Part shown: positions 1 to 11,835 of the stretch, in pieces | How positions within the stretch are numbered: the stretch's first letter is position 1 | How the letters are laid out: every line of letters starts with the position of its first letter | NCBI RefSeq assembly: GCF_963678635.1 | Contig: NC_087065.1 | Coordinates: 38,649,888-38,713,887, forward strand | From: Symsagittifera roscoffensis | Taxonomy: Eukaryota > Xenacoelomorpha > Acoela > Convolutidae | Reading direction: 5' to 3' | Length of the DNA: 64,000 bases | Notes under the pieces: model-generated | Databases searched by the model: none | What the model was told of the DNA's origin: nothing | Seen by the model: only the letters and a program-made list of their open reading frames with translations | Made by a program: the position numbers and the translations under genes

Positions 1-1708
1 AAAAAAACAACGAATACTAAAAATTTCTGGAAACTCAAAGAGCTTTAAGGGAATGATTTTTTTCTTTGAAAATCGAAAGTTGAGAAAAAGTTTTTGTTTT
101 CTGTTTCCTTGCGTTTAGTCACTATTTCCTAATTTTCGTGGTTCTGTTTTTGTTTGAAATTATACGAGCTTTAAGATGATAAATTGTTTTCATTGAAAGT
201 TGACATTTTTGCAAAAAGAAATTGTTTTCCGTCGTTTTGTTTTAAGTTTTTTTGTTAAAAATTTTTCAACTGTTTAAGAGTAATGAGCGTAGTAAAGACT
301 CTTATATATGTTTTGCTGATTTTTTTACAGGAAGAAGTCTAAAAGTATGCATAAAATTCTCTAATAACTACAGATGGGCATTCATACATATTGATGCATT
401 TATGCACTTTTTGAGTTCAATTGAAATTCATCTGCTGAAAGTCACGTAAATAGCGCTCTCCAAATACGAACAAGAAAATGGCGCGAAAAAAAACGTGATA
501 AATTTCTAGTTTCAAAAATGGAAATAAAACTTTAGATTTCCAGCGAAATAAAAACTAATCCTTTTGATCCAGTTTTTTTCAAGTTGGTTAATGTTATCAA
601 AAAAGCGCCAATCATAAATCGTTCTGGAAGTTCAAAGAGCTCAAAGGGCATCTATTTTCTTTGAAATTCGAAAGTTGAGGTTTTTTCTAGAGTCAGTGTT
701 TTTTTTAATGTTTATTTGCGTTCATTACTCTTTTCCAATCCTTTATTGACAATGTTTTCTAACATCAACTTTCAAGTCAAAATTTTTCTAAGCCGCTTCA
801 TCTGAAATTTTTCTAGCACTCGAAAAACTGCAACATTTTAGAAAAAACAACTTAAATTAAAATTCTAATTTTTTTCATGTTTTTGCAACAAGTCACTAAA
901 ATCTGCGCTGATTGCAGAGCAATCGTGTATTTGTTTTCGGCTCAGACGACCCCTAGATTTAGTCAAGTACGAAAAACAAGCTTAATTTTTTTCCACGCAA
1001 ATTATAAGAATCACACATACTCCACGTAGCGCATCCAGTTTAACAAATTGAACCACTTTGAGCTGTGATTCAATTTTAAAGAAAAAATCTTTGTGCTAAG
1101 AAAAAATTTCTGGATTTTTCCATTTTTAAACTAATTCACATGGAGGACTAACTAACTTTAAAATCATTTCTGGATGCTTTTTTTACATTGTCTTAGTAAT
1201 TATTGTCTCAGTTTTAGAGTATATCATGTAAGTCAATCACCTCTCTAAACCTTCATAAACAGATATCTACATTTTTTTCATTTCTTAGTTTCGTTTCCTT
1301 GCCTCAAAAAAGTAAATATTCGCTGGCCGGAACATTGTGTGCTACTTGCACATCTACTGTTCCATTTTTTTGTCACAAGCTTGCTAATTGTTAGTTGAGA
1401 AACTTCCAAATACAGGTAATATAACCAAGTAATTTTTTACCGAATTAATAGTACTCGCAGTTTCTGGTCCTTTTTGTAAAGTCCAAACAAACGCTAAAAT
1501 TTTGGCACAAACATACAGTGGAGCTTCGAGGCACTTTTGGTACAGAAATGTATCAATCTTCCAAAATTAACCGCGTAAAATTTGTTATCGAAGGGTGTTC
1601 ATGAAATAGGTTCATGGGAGATCAACAAATAATAGGCGTCAAAAACAGGGGTACCCAGTTAAAGTGCAAAAAGCACAGAATGTACCGACCATGCTCTCAA
1701 AAAACCCA

Positions 1709-1733
1709 ATATATATATATATATATATATATA
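1709..1733. repeat. (AT)n microsatellite
   Basis: About twelve uninterrupted AT dinucleotides are seen directly. Confidence 0.95.
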
Positions 1734-2548
1734 TTTTCAAATTGGTGTGGTTTTTCCGCGTGTCGTGTTAAAGAAATAACTAGAACTTAGGAATATTCGA
1801 CAGAAATATAAAAACAGACAATTTGAAACAGTGTTGCTAGTAAAATGACTTGCTTTTTTGAAAACATTTTGCCAAAAATTTCTAAATTTTTTCATGTTTT
1901 TGATTCCGAAAAGGGCGTTAAAAAACTCCGCTTGTTCACAGTAGTAAACTTTTCAGGGCTTAAATTAAGGATAAAAAGCTATCAAGCCTAGTCGTTTGCT
2001 TTTTTAGATAAAATCAAAGACTTCAAACTGACAATGAAAAACTTGATGAAAAAATAGGGAAAAAATTGCAATCACCTTTATACTGAAAATATTCTCTAAT
2101 TGTTTGTTGTTTTTAGCCACTTTTCATGTCTTTCTGCTTGAACAATTAGCAGAATTCATTTCAAAACAAAACGTAAAAACACACTTTTTGAGCAGAAGCC
2201 CTATTGCAAAATTTAGCCGCCAATACTTAACACCTAGTTTATCGAAAAATGTTAATACCTCATATCAATAAACAAATACTAAAACAAATACTGCTCGAAA
2301 TACTAAAGTTTGAAAAGTTTTTAGTAGTCACAAGAGTAAGAGTAAATAGGGACTTTACCTTGAAAACGAGGCGCCAATTTTTAACACTACATAACTTGTG
2401 AAATACCAAAATCTGATTCTGAAAAACCGGATAGGAAGCAGAGCAGACTTGCTTCGGCCGGTCAATGAACCATAAGCTGAAAAATAAAAAATTAAATTCA
2501 ATTTTGATCCATTTGTATGAAGATAAAAAAAACTTCAAATACAGAACT

Positions 2549-2745
2549 TGATCGTGGTTAAATTGCCTATCTGAATTTGAAACGAGTACATCAAAAATTG
2601 AAGAAAAAATTTAGACAAAAAGACTTTGTCAGTCTTTTCTCATATTTAATTACGTCATGGTTTCTCAAAGTCTATTTGGCTAGATTTTATCTTCAATTTT
2701 TGATGGATTCGTTTTAAATTCAGATAGGCAATTTAACCACGATCA
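2549..2745. repeat. Foldback (palindromic) element 1
   Basis: The left arm, about 2549-2608, is the near-perfect reverse complement of the right arm, about 2687-2745. The arms share the 20-base stretch tgatcgtggttaaattgcct and its complement. The spacer (about 2627-2680) resembles the spacer of the next foldback. Long arms and no coding content suggest a foldback or MITE-like non-autonomous DNA transposon. Confidence 0.75.
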
Positions 2746-3174
2746 AATAAGGTTTTTATAAGGATTTGGGATAGCTCAGAAAATCAATTTGGTAATTCTA
2801 AAAAAAAAGTCGTCAATTTTTTGAGCATCCGTCACCTCGAGAAAACGCTAGATCCGCCCCTCGGCTAAATTTGTGATTCAATATTTCGTGGTTGACCTAC
2901 AGTGTTTGGCTTCTACTTTTCCGATATCTAGTTCGAATCTTGGTCAGTCTTTTCTCACATTTACCTACGTAATTGTTTTTCAAAGATTAGAACTAGATAT
3001 CGGGAAAGTAGAAGCCAAACACTGTAGGTCAACTACGTAAAATTGAATCAAAAATTTAGCCGAGGGGCGGATCTAGGATTTTCTCGAGGGGACGGATGTT
3101 CAAAAAATTGACCTTTTTTTGGAATTACCATATTGATTTTCTGAGCTATCCCAAATCCTTATAAAGACCTTATT
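2744..3174. repeat. Foldback (palindromic) element 2
   Basis: The left arm (about 2744-2937) and right arm (about 2990-3174) are reverse complements over nearly 190 bases with few mismatches. They share the word gatatctagttc and its complement, and the word gccgaggggcggatct and its complement. The short spacer is similar to that of foldback element 1, so the two are probably related and adjacent or nested. No reading frame of note is inside. Confidence 0.8.
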
Positions 3175-3568
3175 TCAAGCAAAACTTTTGCGTCACAGGC
3201 GAATTTTTCAAAAACAGGCAAAAAAAGCATTTTTAGGCATTTTATTGGACATTTTTACAGGTAATATTGACGTATATCAATTAGTGTACATGCCTTTGCT
3301 AATTGTTAGGGCAATCAACAATTTCGTTCACTTTTCCCATACCTAACAGAAAAAACATTGAAAATCTCACCAGAGCAAAAACCAACTTTTGTTTTTGAGG
3401 TACAAAAAACAGCACATTTGTTTTTGATGTATATTAAATATAATAAAGCTGCCAAATTTTTTCTCATTGTCGAAGCTAAAAAACAAAAATTTTTTTGATT
3501 GTGATAAATTTTTAAGCCAGATGGAAAAAAGATAGCATCAATCGAAGCCAAAAAGACCCGAACAATAG

Positions 3569-4031
3569 GGACACTTCTACGCCCGTTTTGTACTCATGTT
3601 TTTTGCCCTTGTGTTCGCGACTATCACTGGTGCCATGAGCGCTACAATAGTTCCCCTTGGTTTCCACCTGGACTACGGATTCATCTGTTTCTGGGTCGCC
3701 TTCTGCGCCATCGCTGTCGTATTCTGCATGTGTCTAGTCCAGGTTTGAGTGAAACCTCGTGGTTAATCGTACGAGAGCCACCCTCGGACTTTCATTTTAT
3801 TCATGGTTCAAATTAACAGGACAGGCCCTTATAGTAAAGAATTCTTCTACTAAATTATTTTATTACTCATCAAAAAAATCAATGAAATACAAAGTATTTC
3901 AAGATAAATAACGTTTATCGTTGATGGAATTGTGGTAAATCTGTTTATGACAATGACAACAGGGTTGTTATAAATTCATTTTGTTTCAGACATTTATCAA
4001 CATGGATCTGTTCGGGGAAATACAAAGCTGA
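3569..4031 (+). CDS. 3' end of a multi-pass membrane protein gene (last two exons)
   Basis: The exon at 3569-3742 follows an AG acceptor and encodes 58 residues. These form two hydrophobic segments, about FVLMFFALVFATITGAMS and a second run around FICFWVAFCAIAVVFCMCLV, so they look like two membrane spans. The donor is CAG|GTTTGA. After a 247-base intron, a TTTTGTTTCAG acceptor leads to 3990-4031, which adds 13 residues and a TGA in the same phase. AATAAA follows at 4145. GC content is visibly higher than the flanks, as expected for an exon. Upstream exons are missing or lie outside the window. I do not recognise the family; tetraspan-type proteins are possible. Splicing is inferred. Confidence 0.5.
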
Positions 4032-4144
4032 GGCTGGATACCATCCTTTATAATGTTTCGTTCAAACTATATTTATGAAATTAAATTCAAATCATAATTA
4101 CGCAAGATATCAAAACTCACGAAGGGCGCTAATCATTAGATTTA

Positions 4145-4150
4145 AATAAA
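4145..4150 (+). other. Polyadenylation signal AATAAA
   Basis: AATAAA lies 114 bases after the TGA of the plus-strand membrane-protein gene, which supports a 3' end here. Confidence 0.5.
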
Positions 4151-4959
4151 ATATTACTACGCAATTAGAATTTGAGTGTTTGTTGCCAACTTTTCAGGCG
4201 CCATAGAAAAGTCTGTTGACCTTTAACTTCGTCGGATTAAATTATGACTTAGTCTTAGAGTTCAATTCAACTTCTCATTTTGAATACGTAGTGAATTGAC
4301 TAGACAGGTCCAAGCAAAAGTTAAAACAGGAACAAAGTTTATTGAAATTACTTCAACTTTAAATTGCTGTGAAATTATAAACTTAGCCATTAGACAGTTG
4401 GAAGAGTTTCAACGAATTCAAGTAAACTGACCAAAAACCGATCAATTTTATGAAAAAATTATATGGCCTTAAAGCGTTTTTGTTTCAAGACTTTTGCCTG
4501 ATTGACTTTTCTTTATATGAATAACTCAATTTGAGAAAACTTCAACAATTGGCATTTTTTTCTTCACGGGAATTTTTTCAACCCGTTCGGAAATCTATAA
4601 AACAAATAGTTTGAAATGGTCATTCTATTTTCTTTCGCTATTTGCGTTTTCGAAATTGGAGAGCGTAGTTTGTCTTCCTCCACGCAAACGAATTTGAAGT
4701 AGAAACTGAACTTCAACACAGGAAATGATCTGAAAAAACTGAAAAAAAAAACTGTTGCAGAAAATGGCTTGCAGAAAATTTTTTTTTGAGGTGAACAAAA
4801 TCATTGTGCCGGATCTAAATCAGCACCCGTAAAATAAATTATGAGCGTCAGTTCCTCGCATCAGCGCAACGATATCTTGAAAACTACTGAAATTAGCTTG
4901 TATAAAATGCTATGCAGAAAACGTTCCACCAAATAACAAATGTTTTAAAGGTCCGGTTT

Positions 4960-5145
4960 TGAATCTCCGATCTCAAAACCACGGTCGCTTAGAAGTGACA
5001 TAACCCTAGCCACCAATAAAAGAGCAACAGATGCTATTAAAAGCATATGTTTGAAAATAAACCTAAAGGGCAATTTTATTTGCGAATTAGATTGGAAAAA
5101 GAAGTTGCTTTGTAGTATTAGCCAACGCTCCGCTTCTAACTCCAT
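4960..5145. repeat. Dispersed repeat body with tttatttgcgag core
   Basis: This segment shares an ordered series of words with 11130-11310, 20425-20580, 30180-30295 and 34470-34665. They are a ctagccaccaataaa-like start, an acagatgcta word, tttatttgcga followed by an attggaaaaa-like run, and a terminal ctacgctc-like word. In three of the other copies this body lies next to a tRNA-like sequence. Confidence 0.6.
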
Positions 5146-5818
5146 TGAGTCTTGAAAGATAAAACTACGGATTATTTAGAACAGAAGCGAATCAGAGCTT
5201 TGAATCACTTGCAACACAACACAAATATTCAAAACATAAGTCGAGAACAAGGAAAAATGTTGGAAAAAAACTAGATCTACGAAAATTTAAACTTTCGTTT
5301 GTCTGGATAGAAGTTCATCTTAGGTAAACATGCCAAGCATTGGATATTAAACACAGAGGCGAAGCTGCGATACAAAAGAAATAAAAAGCCGAAAAAATAG
5401 AAAAAAATTTAAGACTAATAAAAACTTATTACGTGCCCCTAAAACCTCAAAGACGCAGAATGAGGTCAATAAGCCGATATAAAATATGCCGAAACCTATC
5501 AAGCCGAAAAAAAAACTTTTGTCATGAAAAACTTGAACTATATTTGTATTAAGAATTTTAGCATTTCGCGTGATACAGAGGTGAGTATAAAAAATATGTT
5601 TCCGTTGAAACGACTTGAAATTAGGCAGAATTAAATTTTTCAATCGAAAAAAATATACAGATACGAAGTCAAGAGCAGAGGTAAATCAGAACCTTAAAAG
5701 CAACTATAATGTAAAAAGACTTGACAAATTGTTTCATATGGCATCTAACCCGACAAAACATAAGCAGACAATTTTTTTTGAAGCAGTCTACTTCCCGTAT
5801 GAAAAAAAAAACAGGTCC

Positions 5819-5896
5819 GGTCAGTTTCGAACCCAGGATCTTTGGCGTACCAGGCGTATTAATTACCTCCAGACTAAGTGCGCCGGAGACGCTTAG
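5819..5896 (-). repeat. tRNA-like sequence of a dispersed (SINE-type) repeat
   Basis: On the minus strand there is an A-box-like stretch (GGCGCACTTAGTCTGGAGG) and, about 35 bases on, a B-box (GGGTTCGAAAC). The fold is imperfect and there is no clean acceptor stem. It is best read as a tRNA-derived repeat module, not a working tRNA gene. Confidence 0.55.
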
Positions 5897-6452
5897 AAAT
5901 TTGAATTCATTATGCAACAAGATATCAATTGATTCAAGTAATTGTGTTCAACAAATGGCTAGCCCAAAAAAGTCTATAATCCAAGCGTCTATAATCCAAG
6001 CTAAATGCAAGCGTAATTAAATACGGAACAAAACTTGTAACGAGAAAACAAGTTGAGTCGAATAACTTGAGTCGAAAAAAGACGATTTTAAATTTTTTAA
6101 AAAAGTTTTGAGTCTCCCTCTCGAAACTACAATAAACAACACTAGCACTTGCGACTACAATGAAAGTTTCTTACGGCACAAGCAAAGTCCAAGATGTGAG
6201 AAGTAAGCCGGCAATCTTCGGGCAGACACCAGCTGAGCCGAAAAAAAAATATTTCAAGAAATTAAAATTTTCAAGCCATCCATTCTTCCCCCAACTGAAA
6301 CTACATTGAACAACATTCGCACATGCAACTACAATAAAAGTTAATTCGGTTATGTGGCAACTAAGTCCACAAAACTTAGCAGACAAACGAAAGTCCGACT
6401 ATTCAAATTTAAACGGAAAAATTGTCAATTGCAAACATACTGAAACAAAAAA

Positions 6453-6522
6453 TTGCCGGGACTTAAACCTCTGACCTTAGGGTGAAAAGGCGACGGCGTT
6501 ACCTCTAGGCCAAGTGGGAACG
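6453..6522 (-). repeat. tRNA-Glu-like sequence of a dispersed repeat
   Basis: On the minus strand the order is TGGCCTAGAGG (A-box-like), a TTTTCACC loop that would place TTC in the anticodon, then GGTTTAAGTCC (degraded B-box). A closely similar module lies at 36430-36486, which argues for a mobile repeat. Confidence 0.55.
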
Positions 6523-7448
6523 AACATCGAAGTTGTTTAGCTTTACTTAAAAAAGCAAGAAAGAAAAGAAGTAAGATTTGCAAGAAAAGTTGTTGAAAAA
6601 AAGTCCATTTCCCGATTACAAGACACATGTTCACGCAAGTGTAATAAGACTAAAAATTCTGTAGCACTAAATTCAGGTGAGTGCAAATTACTAAAAGGGG
6701 GTTGTATATCTTCAATGAGAAGAGCATTTTTCATTCCGAGGTGGGGGAGACCTCAAAATTATAAGAGTACCGCATCTGGGGATCAATTCTGACTGTTATT
6801 ATGACAAAATTAAGCCTCAAAAACTTGAAGTCCGCGTCAAACTAACATTATCTGAAAGTTGTTCTAAGCTATTGAAAATGTGGCAGCCAAGTTGAATTTC
6901 AGAAGATTGAAATAGGGGGGACTAGTAGCTAACAAAATCCTATGAAATTTACTGCTTCCGCTTGTTAAAACGGGCAACACTTTTTATCACGTCAAAAAGA
7001 GCAAGATCTTCTGCCAGTTCGACTGATTGACGTGCTCAATGTGAGACCCGAAGTGCTCATTGTGAGACCGTTAGCGGAATTATGATCAGGCAGCTCACAT
7101 CGCCAGTTAGAAAGCTTTTGAACTCAAGGAAATTTAAAGTTTCGCAGCACAAAAAAAAGTATCTCAAAGCTCCCTAATTTTCAAGAAAATGATGACTGAC
7201 TTTTTTGATTCACGTCACCCGTATTCGAAAACCGGATTAAGAGAACTATGATATTCCACTGGGATTTCTCAAAATTAAATTCACTTTTAACATAGGTGCG
7301 AAGATCTACGCACCACTTGCGATACAAAATGAAGTAAGCATGACTGAGCAAATGAATCGGCAAATCAAAAACTGGAAAAAAAATAGTCTTTAAATTTCAG
7401 TAAAAATCGGAAAACGAAAATCGCAAAGCTAAAATTTTAGTTAGCAAA

Positions 7449-7530
7449 AAAACTGGTCCCAATTCATATCGAACTATAAGGCTTTGTCGTCCAAAGCTAA
7501 ACTTTAACGACTGTGCCTAGACATCGGCAT
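7449..7530 (-). repeat. Degenerate tRNA-like sequence
   Basis: The minus strand shows GTCTAGGCACAGTCGTT (A-box-like) and ATAGTTCGATATG (B-box-like) at tRNA spacing. Base pairing is poor. Confidence 0.4.
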
Positions 7531-7789
7531 TGAAACGAAAAATGCTAGAAAGCAATTAACCAAAAAAGTTGAAAACATTGCGAAAATTCCACAGCTCAAT
7601 TTCCCGGCTCAAAGACAATATAGATTGAAAACAGCTGGACCGTCATTAAGTAACGAAGCGGATTTCGAATAGGTTACCAGTGAAAAATTAAACTTAGCCG
7701 ACGGAGAATCGGAAAAGAGTCAACAAACAAAAGATACAAAGATAAACTGACTTGTTTTCGAGAAAAATTAGATTTTCAAAAAATATATA

Positions 7790-8170
7790 TGAAAGAGAAA
7801 CATCTCTATGAATTTCAAGAAGGCAAATTATGATTGACACTTTTTCGATAAAAAAACACACTCAAATTGAAAAAAATGCATCAAAGGTGAATTTTTTTTA
7901 TATCGCTGGGACATCTGAACATCGAATTCTATTTGCGAAACTAGAAGTCGATCGTTTTTTTTTGGGACTTTTGTACTTTCGTAGTTGGAGAGCGCAACGT
8001 ACTCAACTTTCAGGAGATGAAATTGAACTGAAATCAACTAGTGCGTATATATCTAGAATGCATTAGTCTGTATACCTGCATTTCTGTAAAAAAAATTATT
8101 GCATTCCTGAAAAAATACAAAACAAAAAAATCAACACGACCTCTATAAGAGATTTGAAGGTTGGCTCATA
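7790..8170. repeat. Copy of the common dispersed repeat (family A)
   Basis: The family is recognised by ordered words: a tgattggcgctttttt-like word, ttccgctgggaaat, agaagtcgatcacgttttcg, ctgttcgatagtgg and gttcatcgactctta. Further copies lie at about 10140-10340, 23640-24120, 24560-24830, 29520-29830, 30900-31230, 32520-32860, 33000-33660, 33840-34020, 34080-34260 and 35210-35530. No protein-coding potential is visible. Confidence 0.65.
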
Positions 8171-8739
8171 ACTGAGACAAAACTCAAAAAGACTCAAAAG
8201 TGAATAAATCATTCCGTTGTATATACTTCACTCGACCTATCTGGCAGTACCTACCTCGACGGGATAGAAATAAAAACAAATCCAGAATTCTTTGTAAATT
8301 TTAATTTGATCATCAAAGAAAAATAATAAAAGATAAAATTAACGAAAAAAACTCAAGAGAATCGCAGTTGCGAAAGATTAATCTAATTTGGCTAGCGCTG
8401 AATAGTTTTCCTTACGATGGGAATTGTTTTATCAAATCCATTTAACAAGAAATGAGCTGAACTTTAAAAACAAACAGCAAAAAATCGAAAAAGCGTGAAT
8501 AAAATTTATAGGATTTTTAATTACAAAACAAGCACCAATGAATTTTGATTTATCAAATAAAGAAACCTTGAAAATTTAAGTTTAGTCTCATCAAGGATGG
8601 ATATCCAGCACATTTAAAAGATTTTTTCTCAAAGACCGATTGATCGAAAAGTAATATAAAATAGTATTAGCGTGTAACGCACCTTCGGTGCTTCGAATTC
8701 ATGACAACTCACAAAACCGCAGATAATAGAAATAATATA

Positions 8740-9870
8740 TGCATCCTTTAATTGTACTCTGACAACACCCAATTACCGGGTTGTCATTTCAAATTTTGTT
8801 AAGTTGTTCAGGTTTTGAAAAACCATACAATTTGAAAAACCATACAATTTTGTGAATATTTTTGATATCTAAGTTCATTGAAAACTAAAAAAAAAAAACA
8901 TTACAAACGCATAACTAAAAGCATTTGAGCAGTCGCATTCGGACGCAAAAATTTGCAACATGAAACTCCGGAGAATACCATAACAGTACCCAACTACAAG
9001 GTTGAGAAATTCAATACTTTTTAAAAAATGATTTTTATTATTAAATTTTTCAAAATCTAAGTTTTCTGGCAAAATATAAAGAAAACTTAAAACACGTCAT
9101 ATCTCGAAAGCTACAAGGATTTGAGCAGTCATATTTTGAGGCAAGATCCGCATGAGAGTACTCTGACACGCCCCCCTCCCCCACTGCAAAAAAAATAGAA
9201 TTTCAAATTAGGAAAAAAAATTAATTTCTGTGAAAGTTGTTTGAAAAGTCACAAAAAACGTAATATCTCGAAAACTAAAAAAATTTGAGCAGTGATATTT
9301 GGAGGCAAGTTTCGCAATCCCTCACAGTGACCTCAAAGTTTCACCTCACAGGATTGAGATCTTCGAACTTTTTTAATTTTTCAATTTTAAGTTTTTGGAA
9401 ACTTTTTGAAAAAATTCTAAAAACTATCATACCTCGAAATTACCAGGATTTGAGAAGTCATATTCAGAGGCAAGATAAGCAACCCATGTGATTACCCTCA
9501 CAGTTTCCAACTACATGATTGCGATTTTCAAAATTTTTGAATTTTTAAATCTAATTTTTTTGAAAATTTTCGAAAAAATCATAAAAAACGTCATATCTCG
9601 ACAACTACAAGGATTTGAGAATTGAGATTTGGAGGTAAGATTTGCAACCCCTCAGAGTACCCTGGCAACATCCAACTACAATAATGAGAATTTGAAATTT
9701 TGTAGAATTTTCTAAATTATTTAAGGTTTCTAGAGATTTTTGAAATATCTCGAAAACTGCCGAATCTCGTAAACTAAAAGGATTTGGTTATTCATATATG
9801 GAGGCCAAAATCGCAACACCTGGGGAAGCCCTGACCGCATCCCAATATTGGGTTGCTAATTTCAAACTTG
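8740..9870. repeat. Diverged tandem array, period about 165-175 bases
   Basis: At least six units repeat the order: catatctcgaaaactac, aggatttgagcagtcatatt, tggaggcaagat, gcaacccctcagagtac, a ctgacaacatccaactac-like word. Anchors fall near 8900, 9095, 9265, 9430, 9595 and 9770. Units are strongly diverged. Two more units occur at 16290-16560 in MCM6 intron 6. Confidence 0.7.
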
Positions 9871-9904
9871 GTGAACTAACACTGAATTGAAACTCGAAAA
9901 AAAT

Positions 9905-10045
9905 CTTAACCATTGCAATATACGATATAGCTTAAACGTGAAAAAAAATTCTTTTCTTAAACATGCAAAAATAATACGTTGAAAAAGCTTAAACATGGCG
10001 AGATAGTGAAGCCCGCATTTAAATATATAATAGATACCAATATTC
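9905..10045. repeat. Module shared with MCM6 intron 6
   Basis: The order caatatacgatatagctta, catgcaaaaataatacgtt, cttaaacatggcgagatagt, then cgcatttaaatatataat recurs at 16617-16735, and partly at 16885-16980. In both main places it directly follows satellite-like units, so array and module probably move together. Confidence 0.65.
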
Positions 10046-11070
10046 AAACTTCATTCTACAACGCTAAGAGTATGTACAATAGGTTTGATGAACTTTTTCA
10101 ATTTATTCTTTCGAAGTATTTAAGCTAGCTGAATTTTTCGAGACCTTTACACTTTCACAATAGGAGACCTAAACTTACCGAATTTCTAGCAAATAAAACT
10201 GATTTGAACTCAAATAGTGCGTATACACCTAGAAGAATTCATGAATGCATTATGTATGAATGCACTTCTGTAAAACATCAGAGTAATTTGAGACTTTTTA
10301 TGGAAAAAAAAACGAAACCACAAAACATCACCTCTATGAGAACATGCATGAGGTTCATCGACTCCTTACAACAAAAGTTTCAAGTGTTATGTTTAATTTT
10401 AACTTTTTTACAGATTTCTTGTGACGTAAATTTTGAGCATTCTAAAAGATTATAATTCATTTATTTAAAAAAAAACAGGTAAGCAAGCCACAGAACTAAA
10501 GCATACACTCAGTCAAAAATAAAAAAATGATTTTTTTTGGCAAAAAGTATGAAAAAAACTGCATCTTCCGTCCACATAGGATCTACGACAGCTTAAACGT
10601 TAGTTTATGCAAGTTGGTATACACAATTCGCAACATACAAAGACTACACCAACAATCATTAACCCAAAAACTTCGAAACTTCCGTTCACATTTTTTCGCT
10701 CCAATTTTTTGGTGAGTTCAAATTCTAGTTTTTTGCAGATGATTCTTAATTGAATTTTAAAAGTGCATATATACCTTAGTGAATTCATAAATTCCATAAC
10801 ATGTATGAATACACATCTGTAGTTATTAGAGCATTTAAAGGCTTTTGGCGAAAAACCAACAAACAAAAAATTACCAAAACGTATATAAGAGTCATTACTA
10901 CGTTCAATGCCTCTTAATAATAACAAAAATCAACAATTGCAAATACAATGATTACACAGAGGCAAAGCTGCGCTTCGCAAAAACTAGCAAGAACACAAAA
11001 AATCAGCTCTATAAATGTCAATGAGAAAAAGTAGAAATAAGTGTCGAATTAGTATAAGCAAAATTGGGCT

Positions 11071-11310
11071 ACGTCAGAGTTTCGAACCTGCAACCTAGAG
11101 ATGAAGAGTCTCACACACTAACGACTCAGCCACAGAAGCTTAATAGGTACCAAAAACTAGCCACACATAAAGCAGAGAACAAATGCTACGCAATTACCAA
11201 TGCTACAGGGAAATTTCCAAATAAGTGAACATTTTTAATGAACACTTTTATTTGCGAGTTAGGTTGGAAAAAAGAAGCATCGTAATAATATGGTACGCTG
11301 ATCGCTTGGG
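11071..11310 (-). repeat. Dispersed repeat with tRNA-Met-like module
   Basis: The minus strand reads a GGCTGAGTCGTTAGTG A-box-like stretch, GACTCTTCATCTC near the anticodon position, and GGTTCGAAACTC (B-box). The flank to 11310 carries the tttatttgcgagttaggttg core. A second, similar copy is at 34403-34665. Confidence 0.6.
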
Positions 11311-11410
11311 TAATAATTGTAGATGTAGCATTTAGTAGTAGTTATTAGTATTAGCAGCCGATAGTTAAATTTGAATCCAGTAGTTGAACTTGAAATTGAG
11401 CATTTGAGCA

Positions 11411-11835
11411 GCCAGGGTTACCACTTTTTTGAGAGAAAAATAGTGACAATGACAATTTTATCATTTTCGAATTTTTTGTCTACCTTTTTTTTAGGTAGAC
11501 AAAAAAAGGTAGGATTAGATGTTGAAGTGCTTTGGCAGAGCTTGAAAATTAAAACATCGACCAAATTAATTTTTCAAGCTCTGCCAAAGCACTTCAAGCG
11601 CAGGCATAATTTTGAATAAAAAGTCGTTTTTAGGAACTTTTTGGGGGGGAACGCGCGTTTTTTTTGGCGCGCGTTCCCCCCTCAATATTAGTATATATTG
11701 GCGCCAAAGGCGCCTTTAGAAAAATTTTAGGGTTCGTCACCAAAAACCGTTGTAAATAGTGACTTTTAGTGACCATTGAAAAAATAGTGACCAATAGTGA
11801 CTGGTCACTAAAATAGTGACCAAGTGGTCACCCTG
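11411..11835. mobile_element. Short non-autonomous hAT-like DNA transposon
   Basis: The ends are imperfect inverted repeats: CAGGGTTACCACT at 11413 and the complement of CAGGGTGACCACT ending at 11835. The direct repeat ATTTGAGCA lies at 11402-11410 and 11836-11844, with two extra bases on the left. Inside are three hairpins: one around aggtagacaaaaaa, one pairing aagtgctttggcagagctt with its complement (about 11525-11597), and one of gggggaacgcgcg with its complement (about 11645-11681). Near the right end GTGAC or its complement occurs about eight times within 100 bases. No transposase is encoded. Confidence 0.65.

Larger units (their letters stand above)
1..3568. other. AT-rich region without recognised coding exon
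   Basis: No convincing exon was found on either strand. Short open frames here show no family motif and no splice-consistent continuation. The region may be the upstream intron of the plus-strand gene whose last two exons lie at 3569-4031. It holds a TA microsatellite near 1709-1733, two foldback repeats (2549-3174) and fragments of dispersed repeats. Confidence 0.6.

Noticed and set aside
8740-9870. CRISPR-like or regulatory repeat array
   Set aside because: Units are strongly diverged with no constant repeat and unique spacer pattern, and the genome is eukaryotic. It is a satellite-like array.
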